Below, in pieces: positions 1 through 8,908 of a stretch of 64,000 nt of DNA; position 1 is the first letter of the stretch; the number at the start of each line of letters is the position of its first letter. The stretch spans positions 62,001-126,000 of the forward strand of contig JAFYXO010000039.1 in assembly GCA_017546125.1 (NCBI GenBank), given 5' to 3'. Position numbers and translations under genes: made by a program. The notes under the pieces were generated by a model. The model saw nothing but the letters and a program-made list of their open reading frames with translations. It was not told where the DNA came from and made no database searches. This DNA is from Bacteroidales bacterium. Lineage in GTDB: Bacteria; Bacteroidota; Bacteroidia; Bacteroidales; UBA932.

Positions 1-245
1 AAACGGATAATATCATAAATCGACTCTATCGCCGCATCTGCAGGTCCGTCGGGTTCAATCATCTTAGCCTTTCCATAGGCATTGATAGCTTCTCCCCACA
101 TCTGCTGCCTGCGGTAGATACCGCCCAAAAGGTACCATCCCTTTGCATTGTTTGGCTCAGACTTCAGGAAATCCTGAAGAGCTGTAAAAGCAGCTTCAAT
201 CTTCCCTTCCGCCAAAGTCTTCTCTATATTGACCAATGTATCCAT
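1..245 (-). CDS. TPR-repeat protein, N-terminal part only (runs off the window)
   Basis: Reading the minus strand from the ATG at 245..243 gives an open frame of about 81 residues that continues past base 1. It begins MDTLVNIEKTLAEGKIEAAF and contains a tetratricopeptide-like helix pair (GWYLLGGIYRRQQMWGEAI, followed by AYGKAKMIEP), so it is probably a small cytoplasmic TPR scaffold. It lies 11 bases after rnfA on the same strand and is likely the last gene of the rnf transcript. The partner and the full length cannot be judged from the fragment. Confidence 0.75.
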   Translation of the reverse strand, partial: MDTLVNIEKTLAEGKIEAAFTALQDFLKSEPNNAKGWYLLGGIYRRQQMWGEAINAYGKAKMIEPDGPADAAIESIYDIIR

Positions 246-256
246 ACAATTTCAGA

Positions 257-871
257 TTATACAAGTCCGCTGAATCCCATAAATGCCATTGCCATGATAC
301 CGGCAGTGATTAGAGCGATAGGAACACCTCTGAACGCCTTAGGGACGTTATTGAGATCCAACTGCTCTCTGATACCTGCGAAAAGCACCATTGCCAAGCT
401 ATAGCCAAGGGCAGTAGCGATAGCGAATACTACTGACTGACCAAGGTTCATCATGGCAGGATTTGCAGCACCTACATTGTTAATAAAATCAAACTCCTTA
501 GAAACCACCTGGATAGCCACACCCAAAACCACACAGTTAGTAGTGATCAAAGGGAGGAAGATACCAAGTGCCTGATAAAGTGAAGGAGAGATTTTCTTGA
601 GGATAATCTCCACCATCTGCACAAGAGCAGCGATTACAAGGATGAATGCCACAGTCTGCATAAACTCGATGCCGAATGCCTCAAGTACATATTTCTGGAG
701 CAAATAGGTAACCAAAGTTGCCAATGCCATTACAAAAGTAACAGCAGCAGACATACCAGCAGCGGTACTAACTTTCTTAGAGACACCTAAGAATGGGCAA
801 ATACCCAAAAACTGAGCAAGTACTACGTTATTTACGAATACCGCTGAAATGATAATGATAAAATATTCCAT
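257..871 (-). CDS. rnfA: RnfA, membrane subunit of the Rnf ferredoxin:NAD+ oxidoreductase
   Basis: A 204-residue, almost entirely hydrophobic protein with about six membrane segments. It belongs to the RnfA/RnfE (NqrD/NqrE) pair of homologous inner-membrane subunits that lie in opposite orientation and take part in ion translocation. Family signatures seen are [18 protein letters not shown] near the N-terminus and [12 protein letters not shown] mid-protein; the Cys in each is the conserved one of this fold. It is the last rnf gene of the B-C-D-G-E-A order and starts 2 bases after rnfE ends. Length fits the family (about 190-205). Confidence 0.96.
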   Translation of the reverse strand: MEYFIIIISAVFVNNVVLAQFLGICPFLGVSKKVSTAAGMSAAVTFVMALATLVTYLLQKYVLEAFGIEFMQTVAFILVIAALVQMVEIILKKISPSLYQALGIFLPLITTNCVVLGVAIQVVSKEFDFINNVGAANPAMMNLGQSVVFAIATALGYSLAMVLFAGIREQLDLNNVPKAFRGVPIALITAGIMAMAFMGFSGLV

Positions 872-873
872 AT

Positions 874-1470
874 CTATGCCTCTTTACTAGTTAGTTTTTT
901 AAACAATACCATCAGATATCCCAATACAAGGAATGCACCAGGTGCAAGGACGAATGCAAGCATTCCGTCACCATCCATAAGTTTGAGACCAAAAGCAGAA
1001 CCGCTGCCAAGGAGCTCTCTCACTAGACCGATAACGGTCAATGCGATAGTAAATCCAAGACCAACACCTACTCCATCAAGAGCTGAATCCAATACACCGT
1101 TCTTGTTGGCAAAAGCCTCTGCACGGCCAAGAACGATACAGTTCACCACGATAAGAGGGATGAAAAGACCCAATGTCTCATAAAGAGAAGGCACATATGC
1201 TTGAAGAATAAGCTGAAGAATAGTTACAAACGCAGCGATGATTACGATGTAAGAAGGGATACGAACCTTATCAGGGATAATTTTAGCCACAGCAGAAATT
1301 ACCATATTTGACAAGATAAGTACGAACATGGTAGCCACACCCATACCAAGACCATTGATAGCAGAGGTGGTAGTACCAAGAGTAGGACACATACCCAACA
1401 CTAAAACAAATGTAGGGTTGTTTTTGATGATACCATCAGTAATTAGTTTCAATTTTCCCATAACATTCAT
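874..1470 (-). CDS. rnfE: RnfE, membrane subunit of the Rnf complex
   Basis: A 198-residue polytopic inner-membrane protein, homologous to RnfA and its partner in the membrane core of the ferredoxin:NAD+ oxidoreductase. It shows the paired signatures [17 protein letters not shown] and [19 protein letters not shown], the latter with the family's conserved Cys. RnfE-type sequence (GRAEAF) separates it from RnfA. Its start overlaps the last base of the rnfG stop region, which suggests coupled translation. Length is slightly shorter than E. coli RsxE (about 230) but usual for Bacteroidota. Confidence 0.95.
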   Translation of the reverse strand: MNVMGKLKLITDGIIKNNPTFVLVLGMCPTLGTTTSAINGLGMGVATMFVLILSNMVISAVAKIIPDKVRIPSYIVIIAAFVTILQLILQAYVPSLYETLGLFIPLIVVNCIVLGRAEAFANKNGVLDSALDGVGVGLGFTIALTVIGLVRELLGSGSAFGLKLMDGDGMLAFVLAPGAFLVLGYLMVLFKKLTSKEA

Positions 1471-2045
1471 TATTTAGATTGGATTTTCTGAAATACTGCA
1501 TATGCAGACTCAACACCTTTCAAGAAACCTCTTGAAGTGATGGTTGACGCTGTAATAGCATCGATTGAGCCGCCATCATTCTTAACGACAAGCTTTGTCT
1601 CAGCAGGATTAAGACCTTTCATCTGAATTCTGGTAGGGATATTCTCATCAAGAATTTTAGCACCAAGACCAGGAGTCTCACCTGAAGCAGCCACCACTGA
1701 AGTGTTGTAGATAACACCATCAGGGGTAAAGCCCACCATAATCTGGATAGGACCACCGAATCCGCCTGATTTGACCTCAATGGCATAACCTACGATTTGG
1801 TCACCTTTTTTAGCTGGATAGACCTTGCTTACTTTTGCACCATCCTCAATCTCGAATACCTCATCTGAAGGGACATTGTCAAATTTAGGAACTACAGCTG
1901 AGATAGCGGCATTAACTTTTGCAACCTCTGCCTTTGCAATAGGATCTTTTGTCATATTGAACACTACAGCCAAAAGTGCAGAAGCGATAAGACAGATAGC
2001 GGTAAGTACCACTACCATATTTGTAAATGATGATTTACTTGCCAT
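1470..2045 (-). CDS. rnfG: RnfG, FMN-binding subunit of the Rnf complex
   Basis: 191 residues: one N-terminal membrane anchor (about residues 9-30) followed by a periplasmic FMN-binding domain. In this family FMN is bound covalently through phosphate to the Thr of an S/T-G-A-T-x-T/S motif. Here the matching segment is DAITASTITSRGF (about 162-174), so the acceptor would be T168; the usual Gly-Ala is Ala-Ser. GGFGGPIQIMVG and SGETPGLGAKI are further conserved pieces. The start overlaps the end of rnfD by 11 bases and is preceded by a very strong Shine-Dalgarno sequence. Confidence 0.93.
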   Translation of the reverse strand: MASKSSFTNMVVVLTAICLIASALLAVVFNMTKDPIAKAEVAKVNAAISAVVPKFDNVPSDEVFEIEDGAKVSKVYPAKKGDQIVGYAIEVKSGGFGGPIQIMVGFTPDGVIYNTSVVAASGETPGLGAKILDENIPTRIQMKGLNPAETKLVVKNDGGSIDAITASTITSRGFLKGVESAYAVFQKIQSK

Positions 2046-3042
2046 TTTTCACCTCCTTCCCGAATCTTGCGGGTTTACAATATTTGTTAAGCAATGGAAC
2101 TACCATATTCATGATAAGGATAGCAAATGATACACCCTCTGGATATGCACCGAAATATCTGATCAACACTGTAAGAAGACCGATACCGACACCGAAGATG
2201 ATCTGGCCGGTTGTGCTCATAGGCGAAGTCACATAGTCAGTAGCCATGAAGATAGCACCTAGAAGAACACCACCTGTAAGGATATTGAAGATAGGATCGG
2301 TAAACTGTGCTGGGTTAGCCAACCAGAAAATACCTGATACCACAAAGATGGTTCCAATGATAGATAGTGGAATGGTAGGTTTGATAACCCTTCTCACTAG
2401 AAGGTATACAAAACCAAGGATCAAAGCCAAAGCAGAAACCTCACCCACAGATCCACCGATCTTAGTGAACAACATGTGTACATAAGAGATCTCAGGGTTA
2501 GCAGCCATGATTTGCTCGATAGTAAGACCATTTGAAAGGCCCTCTTTGATCAATGCAAGAGGGGTAGCACCTGTTGCTGCATCTACGCCCTCTCTAAACC
2601 ATGAAGCAGGAACACTCCAGTCAGTCATAAGGACAGGGAAAGATACCAATAGGAATACACGACCCACAAGTGCAGGGTTAAAGATGTTTTGGCCCAAACC
2701 ACCGAAAGTCATTTTAGCCACACCGATAGCCACGATAGAGCCGATAAGGATCATCCAGCCTGGTGAGCTTGGTGGCAAGTTAAGAGCTAACAACAGACCA
2801 GTCAATGCTGCAGTATAGTCATTGATGGTAACTTGAGTCTTCAGAATATATTTCTGAATTACATACTCCACTGCAACGCAAGAAGCAACACCCACAAGTG
2901 CAAGTTTGATAGCAGAGAAACCGAAGAAATAGATAGAGACCAATAGAGATGGACACAATGCGATAATCACATCTCTCATGATTCTCTGGGTATTCTCTAC
3001 GCTATGGATGTGTGGAGAAGGTGAGACAATTAGTTTTCTCAT
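2035..3042 (-). CDS. rnfD: RnfD, flavinylated membrane subunit of the Rnf complex
   Basis: 335 residues, polytopic, RnfD/NqrB family. The flavinylation motif is T157-G-A-T160 in DAATGATPLAL, with T160 the expected covalent FMN site. The N-terminus (MRKLIVSPSPHIHS) is the usual RnfD start, and GGLGQNIFNPALVGR is the conserved loop. It carries electrons within the membrane part between RnfC/RnfB and RnfG. The gene ends 10 bases inside rnfG and begins 22 bases after rnfC. Confidence 0.95.
   Translation of the reverse strand: MRKLIVSPSPHIHSVENTQRIMRDVIIALCPSLLVSIYFFGFSAIKLALVGVASCVAVEYVIQKYILKTQVTINDYTAALTGLLLALNLPPSSPGWMILIGSIVAIGVAKMTFGGLGQNIFNPALVGRVFLLVSFPVLMTDWSVPASWFREGVDAATGATPLALIKEGLSNGLTIEQIMAANPEISYVHMLFTKIGGSVGEVSALALILGFVYLLVRRVIKPTIPLSIIGTIFVVSGIFWLANPAQFTDPIFNILTGGVLLGAIFMATDYVTSPMSTTGQIIFGVGIGLLTVLIRYFGAYPEGVSFAILIMNMVVPLLNKYCKPARFGKEVKNGK
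2049..2058 (-). promoter_or_regulatory. Strong Shine-Dalgarno of rnfG
   Basis: The minus strand reads AAGGAGGTGA ending 3 bases before the rnfG ATG, a full complement to the 16S 3' tail. It sits inside the end of rnfD. Such a site is unusual because most starts in this window, as in Bacteroidota generally, lack one; it also fixes the rnfG start. Confidence 0.8.
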
Positions 3043-3064
3043 ATTTTAAATTATTTTTTGTTCA

Positions 3065-4396
3065 CTATTTTTTTGGACGGCTACGCATAATTTTCATAAC
3101 CTCAGCTTTAGAAGCTCTGATGTGGTCAAGTAGTGGAATGTATGCAGGACAAGAGAACAGACAGCAACCACATTCGATACAGTCGTAGATCTTGTTCTCC
3201 TCAAGTTCATCATACATGCCGTTTCTTGAGTATCTCACCAATAGATAAGGCTCAAGACCCATAGGGCAAGCGTCAATACATTTGCCACATCTGATACAGT
3301 TGGACTCAGGTTTTCTCTTAGTCTCCTCTTCTGTCAACATAAGGATGGCAGAGCTGCTCTTCACAGTGGCAGCAAGAAGATTTGAGACAGCTTTACCCAT
3401 CATAGGACCACCGCTGATAACCTTGGCAGCATCCTTAGGGATACGACCAATAGCGTCAAGTAGGTTGATGATAGGGGTACCTGCTCTCAGACGGAAGTTT
3501 CTCTGCTGCTCAGAGCAGTTACCTGTAACAGTAACGATGCCTTCAAATAGAGGTTTGTTCTTCTGAACTGCCTCATATACAGCAAGTGCAGTACCACAGT
3601 TCTGAACCACAGCACCTGCATCGATAGGAAGACCCATAGAAGGTACTCTTCTGCCGGTCAACGCTTCGATAAGCTGTTTCTCACCACCTTGTGGATATTT
3701 CTTTTTCAAAGGTACGATTTCAATCTCAGGATATTGGGCAGCGTAAGTTTTCAACTTGGCTATTGCCTCTGGCTTGTTCTCCTCAACACCGAAACGGCAT
3801 TTGGTAACATCCAATGCCTTCATCATAATTTTGGCACCGATAAGAACTTGTTCCGGCTGCTCAAGCATCAAACGATAGTCAGAGGTCAAGAAAGGTTCAC
3901 ACTCTGCACCGTTGATTAGAAGGTATTCTGCCACTTTGCCTGGAGGAGGGGTAAGTTTGATATGGGTAGGGAATGATGCTCCACCAAGACCCACAATACC
4001 ACACTCTTGAATTTTCTTGATAATCTCCTCTTTAGAGAGTTTGATCTCCCTTACGATATCTGGAGTTCTGTCGATGCTCTCTTCCCACTCGTCTCCTTCA
4101 ACATCGATGATAACGTGCATTACAGGGTTGCCTGCAAGATCTGCATATGGTTCCACTGCTGCCACTGTACCAGATACAGATGAGTGAATATTGGCAGAAA
4201 CGAAACCTGAAGGTTTTGCAATCAATTGTCCAACTTTCACCTTATCCCCTTTCTGAACGATAGGCTCTGCTGGAGCACCGAGGTGTTGGGCCATCGAAAG
4301 GTAAGCTTTCTCCAATACTGGGAAATCCTCAATAGCGCAATCTTTCGATATTTTAGAATCGTTGGGGTGTACACCGCCGATTTTAAATGTTTTCAT
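3065..4396 (-). CDS. rnfC: RnfC, NADH/FMN-binding iron-sulfur subunit of the Rnf complex
   Basis: 443 residues. The N-terminal part is a barrel-sandwich-like domain, the middle has the Gly-rich nucleotide/flavin signature GLGGASFPTHIKL, and the C-terminus carries two [4Fe-4S] motifs (Cys 367/370/373/377 and 406/409/412/416). This peripheral subunit is the site of NAD(H) exchange. No long coiled C-terminal extension such as that of E. coli RsxC is present, which is usual for Bacteroidota. It lies 6 bases after rnfB. Confidence 0.96.
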   Translation of the reverse strand: MKTFKIGGVHPNDSKISKDCAIEDFPVLEKAYLSMAQHLGAPAEPIVQKGDKVKVGQLIAKPSGFVSANIHSSVSGTVAAVEPYADLAGNPVMHVIIDVEGDEWEESIDRTPDIVREIKLSKEEIIKKIQECGIVGLGGASFPTHIKLTPPPGKVAEYLLINGAECEPFLTSDYRLMLEQPEQVLIGAKIMMKALDVTKCRFGVEENKPEAIAKLKTYAAQYPEIEIVPLKKKYPQGGEKQLIEALTGRRVPSMGLPIDAGAVVQNCGTALAVYEAVQKNKPLFEGIVTVTGNCSEQQRNFRLRAGTPIINLLDAIGRIPKDAAKVISGGPMMGKAVSNLLAATVKSSSAILMLTEEETKRKPESNCIRCGKCIDACPMGLEPYLLVRYSRNGMYDELEENKIYDCIECGCCLFSCPAYIPLLDHIRASKAEVMKIMRSRPKK

Positions 4397-4402
4397 ATCT
4401 CA

Positions 4403-5326
4403 CTATTCGTTTTTAGGGGTTTCTACTGGTTTAACTTCTGGGGCAGGAGCTGGTGCTGCAGGGGCTGCTGGTGCTGCTGCAGGTTTTGGCTCTGCTTTAG
4501 GAACTCTTACAGGGAAGTTTACATCCCATATAGCTTTGGTAGGACAAGCCTCAGCACATTTGCGGCACAAACGGCATTTGGTATAGTCGATATAAGCGAG
4601 ATTATTCTCTACTGTGATAGCTTCAAATGGACATACAGTCTTACATTTGCCACAGCCGATACAAGCCACCTTACAAGCTTTACGAGCCACTGCACCTTTG
4701 TCTTTGTTTACACATTTGACAAATACGCGCATAGACTTCTTGCCTTTGTTTCTAAGTTCGATAACACCTTTTGGACAAGCTTTCACACAAGCACCACAGG
4801 CAGTACATTTGTTGTCATCCACCTCTGGAATGCCTGTTTTTGGATTCATAGAGATCGCTCCAAATTTACAAACCTGAACACAGTCTCCACAACCAAGACA
4901 GCCATACTTACATCCGGTATCACCCGAATAAAGGTTAGCTTTCACTCTACAAGAAGTACATCCATCATAGATGTTTGTAGTCTCCCTGTTATCACAAGTA
5001 CCGTGACATCTGACTACAGCCACCATTGGTTCTTTCTCCTCCACTTGGAGACCAAGGGTATCAGCAACCTTTTGCATCACGGCATTTCCGCCCACCGGGC
5101 AGAAGAAGCCATCGAGAGATCCTGCTTTGACGCAGTTCTCAGCAAATGCGCGGCAACCTGCAAAACCGCAACCACCGCAGTTTGCTCCCGGCATTACAGC
5201 CTCAACCTCGTCTATACGGGGATCTTCTTCGACTTTGAATTTTTGTGCTACAAGATAAAGCACAATTGCCAGCACAAGTCCCAAGACACTGAGGCTGACA
5301 ACAGTAGGAATAATAATTGCACCCAT
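4403..5326 (-). CDS. rnfB: RnfB, ferredoxin-like iron-sulfur subunit with four ferredoxin-type clusters
   Basis: 307 residues: an N-terminal membrane anchor (about 4-27), an Fe-S domain with Cys 50/53/58/76 (CGGCGFAGC), then four C-x2-C-x2-C-x3-C motifs at about 143-153, 174-184, 222-232 and 251-261. A Pro/Ala-rich tail (about 276-307) closes it. It accepts electrons from reduced ferredoxin. E. coli RsxB has only two ferredoxin-type motifs, so this is the long form. It opens the rnf operon directly after rseC. Confidence 0.95.
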   Translation of the reverse strand: MGAIIIPTVVSLSVLGLVLAIVLYLVAQKFKVEEDPRIDEVEAVMPGANCGGCGFAGCRAFAENCVKAGSLDGFFCPVGGNAVMQKVADTLGLQVEEKEPMVAVVRCHGTCDNRETTNIYDGCTSCRVKANLYSGDTGCKYGCLGCGDCVQVCKFGAISMNPKTGIPEVDDNKCTACGACVKACPKGVIELRNKGKKSMRVFVKCVNKDKGAVARKACKVACIGCGKCKTVCPFEAITVENNLAYIDYTKCRLCRKCAEACPTKAIWDVNFPVRVPKAEPKPAAAPAAPAAPAPAPEVKPVETPKNE

Positions 5327-5335
5327 ATTTTTGAT

Positions 5336-5755
5336 TTAAAGTTTTTCTATAGTAAACGAGAATTTATTCTCGAGTCTCCCTCTAAGGAGCCATATAAAAA
5401 AGTAGTAGACCGCCACACCTGCAATACTCCCAAGCCCGGCTACCAGTTCATTATTGTATCTATCTTGCAAATATAATAATAAAATAGTTAGAATAACCAA
5501 AGGAATCAAATAAGATAGCACTACAGCTTTATACCCCATTGTCTTGGTCAGGGATACATTCACCTCTTCTCCTACGGTATAATCATCATAGAAACGTCTC
5601 CTGATTTCGATGTTCTTGACCTTCATATCTGAGGCAGTACACATCATTTTCGCATGACACTCGCTACATGCGGACATGCTTATAATCTCCACATTTATAA
5701 CCTTATCAGTTATAGAGCGGACAACACCTTTGTGTGAAACTCTCTTATTTTTCAT
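5336..5755 (-). CDS. rseC: RseC/MucC-family membrane protein
   Basis: 139 residues with a Cys-rich N-terminal cytoplasmic part (Cys 30, 33, 39 in SACSECHAKMMC) and two membrane segments in the second half. RseC is known as a positive regulator of sigma-E and as part of the SoxR-reducing system, which in Enterobacteria is the Rsx (Rnf) complex. Its place directly upstream of rnfB (9-base gap) fits an accessory role to Rnf here. The Cys cluster may bind a metal or an Fe-S centre; that is inference. Confidence 0.87.
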   Translation of the reverse strand: MKNKRVSHKGVVRSITDKVINVEIISMSACSECHAKMMCTASDMKVKNIEIRRRFYDDYTVGEEVNVSLTKTMGYKAVVLSYLIPLVILTILLLYLQDRYNNELVAGLGSIAGVAVYYFFIWLLRGRLENKFSFTIEKL

Positions 5756-5761
5756 AAGATT

Positions 5762-7243
5762 TTAGAACTCTGGATTGTCTTCAAATTCCGAACCGTTCAT
5801 CCTCGATTCCACCCCCATATAATCATCACCGGCAGGCGATGAGAATATGTCAAGATCATTTGCATCCACAAATCTCGCTTCTGACTGTCTGAACTTCATC
5901 TTCACGTCACCCACCTCACCGTTACGGTGCTTGGCAATGATAATCTCTGCAAGACCTTGCTGGGTAGGATCCTCCTGCATCCCGTAATAATCGGGACGGT
6001 GGATAAACATTACAATATCGGCATCCTGCTCGATAGCACCCGACTCACGAAGGTCACTCAGCTGAGGTCTCTTGTTTCCGCCACGGGTCTCCACCGCACG
6101 GCTCAACTGTGACAGCGCTATAATAGGGATATTCAGCTCCTTCGCAATAGATTTGAGGGCTCTGGAAATAGCAGAAACCTCCTGCTCCCTCATACCTTTC
6201 AACTCCGGAGGACCGGACATAAGCTGCAAATAGTCCACAATGATTATCTTGACTCCGGAACTCCTCACAAGTTTTCTCGCTTTTGAGCGGAACTCGTAAA
6301 TAGAGAGCGATGGGGTATCATCAATATAGAGAGGGGCCTTGGCAAGATCCTTAATCTTCTCATTGAGCTGCACAAGTTCATGACTTGCGAGCTTCTGACC
6401 ACCTTTGATTTTGTCTGCCGACAGGCCGGACTCCGGAATAAGAAGCCTCTTCACCAACTGCAGTGATGACATCTCCAGAGAGAAAAGGGCTACCGGGATA
6501 TTGTGCTCTACAGCCATGTTTCTGGCCATGGTAAGGACGAATGCGGTCTTACCCATAGCAGGACGGGCAGCGATAATCACCAAGTCAGATGGCTGCCACC
6601 CCAGGGTCATCTTGTCTATCCCAATAAATCCGGATGTAACACCGCTCAAGCCATCCTCCCTGTTCTGATTTCTCTCGATCTCATCAAGTGCCTCCCTGAT
6701 AACAGCCTGGATAGGTAGAGTATCCCTCTTCATGTTCCTCTCGGCGAGTCTGAACATATCATCCTGCGCCTGGTCAAGAAGATCATCTACGGGAATAGTG
6801 TCATCAAAACTATCCTTCTGGACCTGATATGTGATAGATATAAGCTCCCTTTGAATATACTTTTGGACAAGAAGCTTGACATGGTAATCAATATGGGCAG
6901 CTGCACCAATTTTAGAACTCAATTGGCTAAGATAAAAAGGGCCACCCACCTCTTCCAACACTTTCCCTTTTCTAAGCTCCTCAGTGACGGTAAAGATATC
7001 TACCGGGTCGTGTTTTGAGGAGAGGGAACTTATGGCCATAAAAATCTTCCTGTTTGCCTCCTTGTAGAAACACTCAGGTGAGAGGGTATCCAAAACATCA
7101 GGAACGACGTTTGGCTCCAACAATAACGCACCGAGAACCGCCTCCTCTACCTCAATGGCTTGAGGTGGCACTTTGCCCATATCGATACTGATCGCATCTA
7201 TTTTTTTATCCTGGGCCTTGGGTTTGAAGTTTGTTTTGGCCAT
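5762..7243 (-). CDS. dnaB: Replicative DNA helicase DnaB
   Basis: 493 residues. An N-terminal primase-interacting DnaB domain (about 25-130) is joined by a linker to a RecA-like helicase domain with Walker A ARPAMGKT (226-233), Walker B IIIVDYLQLM (about 340) and the arginine-finger region near IIAKHRNGEVGDV. It unwinds DNA at the replication fork as a hexamer. No intein is present. The acidic C-terminal tail is usual. It is preceded by a terminator and followed after 6 bases by rseC. Confidence 0.97.
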   Translation of the reverse strand: MAKTNFKPKAQDKKIDAISIDMGKVPPQAIEVEEAVLGALLLEPNVVPDVLDTLSPECFYKEANRKIFMAISSLSSKHDPVDIFTVTEELRKGKVLEEVGGPFYLSQLSSKIGAAAHIDYHVKLLVQKYIQRELISITYQVQKDSFDDTIPVDDLLDQAQDDMFRLAERNMKRDTLPIQAVIREALDEIERNQNREDGLSGVTSGFIGIDKMTLGWQPSDLVIIAARPAMGKTAFVLTMARNMAVEHNIPVALFSLEMSSLQLVKRLLIPESGLSADKIKGGQKLASHELVQLNEKIKDLAKAPLYIDDTPSLSIYEFRSKARKLVRSSGVKIIIVDYLQLMSGPPELKGMREQEVSAISRALKSIAKELNIPIIALSQLSRAVETRGGNKRPQLSDLRESGAIEQDADIVMFIHRPDYYGMQEDPTQQGLAEIIIAKHRNGEVGDVKMKFRQSEARFVDANDLDIFSSPAGDDYMGVESRMNGSEFEDNPEF

Positions 7244-7250
7244 ATAAATT

Positions 7251-7282
7251 TCAAAAAAGGCACCACCCCTAAAGATGGTGCC
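7251..7282 (-). terminator. Rho-independent terminator upstream of dnaB
   Basis: On the minus strand a 7-bp stem (GGCACCA/TGGTGCC, 7276-7282 with 7259-7265) with a 10-base loop is followed by a run of T. It would end transcription coming from the zinc-ribbon gene. Only about 15 bases separate it from the dnaB ATG, so dnaB must either be read through or use a promoter lying upstream of the hairpin. Confidence 0.8.
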
Positions 7283-7311
7283 AGAAAAAACGTTACACAG
7301 GTTTTTAAAAA

Positions 7312-8133
7312 CTATTCATTCTCAAACTCTGAGCTAACAATGATACGTCCGCAATACTCACAAACGATCAATTTCTTGCTTAGAGCGATATCTAGTTTTC
7401 TCTGAGGAGGTATTTTGTTGAAACATCCGCCACAAGCATCCCTCTGAACAGTTACCACAGCCAGGTGATTGCGGGCATTCTGACGCATTCTGTTGTATGC
7501 CGCCATAGTTCTTTCATCCACACCTGCAACCAACTCCTCTTTCTGTTTTAGAAGAACCTCCTCCTCTTTAGAGGTCTCTGCGATAATCTCTACCAACTCA
7601 GCATTCTTATTCTCAAGATCAACTTCTCTTCCAGCCAAATCAGCAGTAGCTTTCTCAAGTTCAGCTTTTTTATCTGCCAATGCTGCTGTATTCTCTCTGA
7701 TTCTCTTTTCAGCCAACTCTTTTTCCAAACCCTGATATTCGATCTCTTTTGAAAGGGAATCATATTCACGGTTGTTCTTGACGTTGCTTCTCTGATCTTC
7801 GTATTTAGCGATAGCTGCTTTACAGTTTTCGATATCCAACTTCTTCTGAGCAATAAGTTTCTCAACATCCACGATATCGTTTTTAATGTTGGATATTCTG
7901 GTTTTCAACCCTTCAATAGCATCTTCCAGATCTCTTACCTCCTCTGGCAATTCACCTCTAAGTAGGTGGATCTGATCTATTTTGATATCTGTCTGCTGGA
8001 TACGGTATAGAGTACGCAACTTGGTCTCCATGCTCGAATCCGAGTCATTCAGATTTTTAGACAACGAGGTAAAGGTCTCTCTATTATCAATAGGGGTCTC
8101 TACATGATTCTTTTTCTGTCTGCTTGTAGCCAT
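7312..8133 (-). CDS. Coiled-coil zinc-ribbon (C4-type) protein
   Basis: 273 residues. A long heptad-rich coiled coil (about 50-210, many E/K/L and few Pro) ends in a C4 zinc ribbon formed by CGGCFNKIPPQ and CEYCGRIIV. This is the family often called zinc ribbon domain protein or YacL/CdsZ-like; in other bacteria relatives have been linked to RNA or ribosome handling, so the function here is uncertain. It follows the Nif3-like gene by 1 base, a pairing common in many bacteria. The first 30 or so residues are polar and may be disordered. Confidence 0.85.
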   Translation of the reverse strand: MATSRQKKNHVETPIDNRETFTSLSKNLNDSDSSMETKLRTLYRIQQTDIKIDQIHLLRGELPEEVRDLEDAIEGLKTRISNIKNDIVDVEKLIAQKKLDIENCKAAIAKYEDQRSNVKNNREYDSLSKEIEYQGLEKELAEKRIRENTAALADKKAELEKATADLAGREVDLENKNAELVEIIAETSKEEEVLLKQKEELVAGVDERTMAAYNRMRQNARNHLAVVTVQRDACGGCFNKIPPQRKLDIALSKKLIVCEYCGRIIVSSEFENE

Positions 8134-8134
8134 A

Positions 8135-8908
8135 TTATATATAATACACTAAATTGTTATTGTCTCTGTATATGCGAACCGCAAAGTTAGAAATTTTTTC
8201 TTTAAGTATATCACTTATTCGTTCAACAATATCAATTTCACCCTCATAATGACCGATATCTGCCAAGAAGAAACCATTTTCGGTCATAAACTCATGATAA
8301 CTTATATCTCCTGTTATATATGCATCTGCACCTGATGCCACCGCTGTGCGGATAAGGGATTTCCCGCTCCCACCACAGAGGGCTACCTTGCGAATCTCTC
8401 TGCCACAAGGGACAGAACAGCGGAGCTGCCCAAGTGAAAATTTCTCTTTTACAAATTTGGCAAATACCTCATCTTCCATAGGTTCCGGAAGAGTGCCGAT
8501 TACACCAAGCCCCTCGCCCATCTCACCTTTTTCAAGTATCTCCACACCTTGCAGGCCGAGTCTTCTGGCCATAAGACCACTGACGCCCTCCAGCACTTTG
8601 TCCATATTTGTATGGGAACTGTAGATTACGATATTGTGCTGTATCGCCTGATATATCATATAACCCAAATTGGTATCAGGGGATATCTTGTTCACACCTG
8701 AGAATATCATCGGGTGATGGGTTATAATCATATCTGCCCCTGATGCCACCGCCTCATCTATAAGACGTGGAGTACAGTCCAACCCCAAGATAACTGAGTG
8801 AACCTCCTGTTCTGGAGAGCCAATGCAATATCCTGAATTGTCCCATTTCTCCTGAAAAGAGAGTGGTGCAAACTCTTCGATTACTGATGTTATATCTTTA
8901 GCTTTCAT
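8135..8908 (-). CDS. Nif3-like dinuclear metal centre protein
   Basis: 257 residues of the Nif3/YbgI family, which forms toroidal hexamers with a two-metal site. The metal ligands are visible in IITHHPMIFSG and in DIGHYEGEID near the C-terminus. It lacks the roughly 110-residue PII-like insert found in many Firmicutes and Bacteroidota relatives (about 365 aa) and so is the short form. The start overlaps the end of the MerR-type gene by 11 bases. The substrate of the family is not settled (GTP cyclohydrolase-like activity has been suggested). Confidence 0.9.
   Translation of the reverse strand: MKAKDITSVIEEFAPLSFQEKWDNSGYCIGSPEQEVHSVILGLDCTPRLIDEAVASGADMIITHHPMIFSGVNKISPDTNLGYMIYQAIQHNIVIYSSHTNMDKVLEGVSGLMARRLGLQGVEILEKGEMGEGLGVIGTLPEPMEDEVFAKFVKEKFSLGQLRCSVPCGREIRKVALCGGSGKSLIRTAVASGADAYITGDISYHEFMTENGFFLADIGHYEGEIDIVERISDILKEKISNFAVRIYRDNNNLVYYI

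Noticed and set aside
4423..4500. Low-complexity repeat-like DNA (GCTGCAGG-type) at the end of rnfB
   Set aside because: It codes the Pro/Ala-rich tail of RnfB; simple-codon bias explains it, with no sign of a mobile element.
4226..5476. 416-residue plus-strand open frame over rnfB and rnfC
   Set aside because: Antisense to well-conserved Fe-S proteins. The Phe/Cys/Thr-rich product has no recognisable domain.
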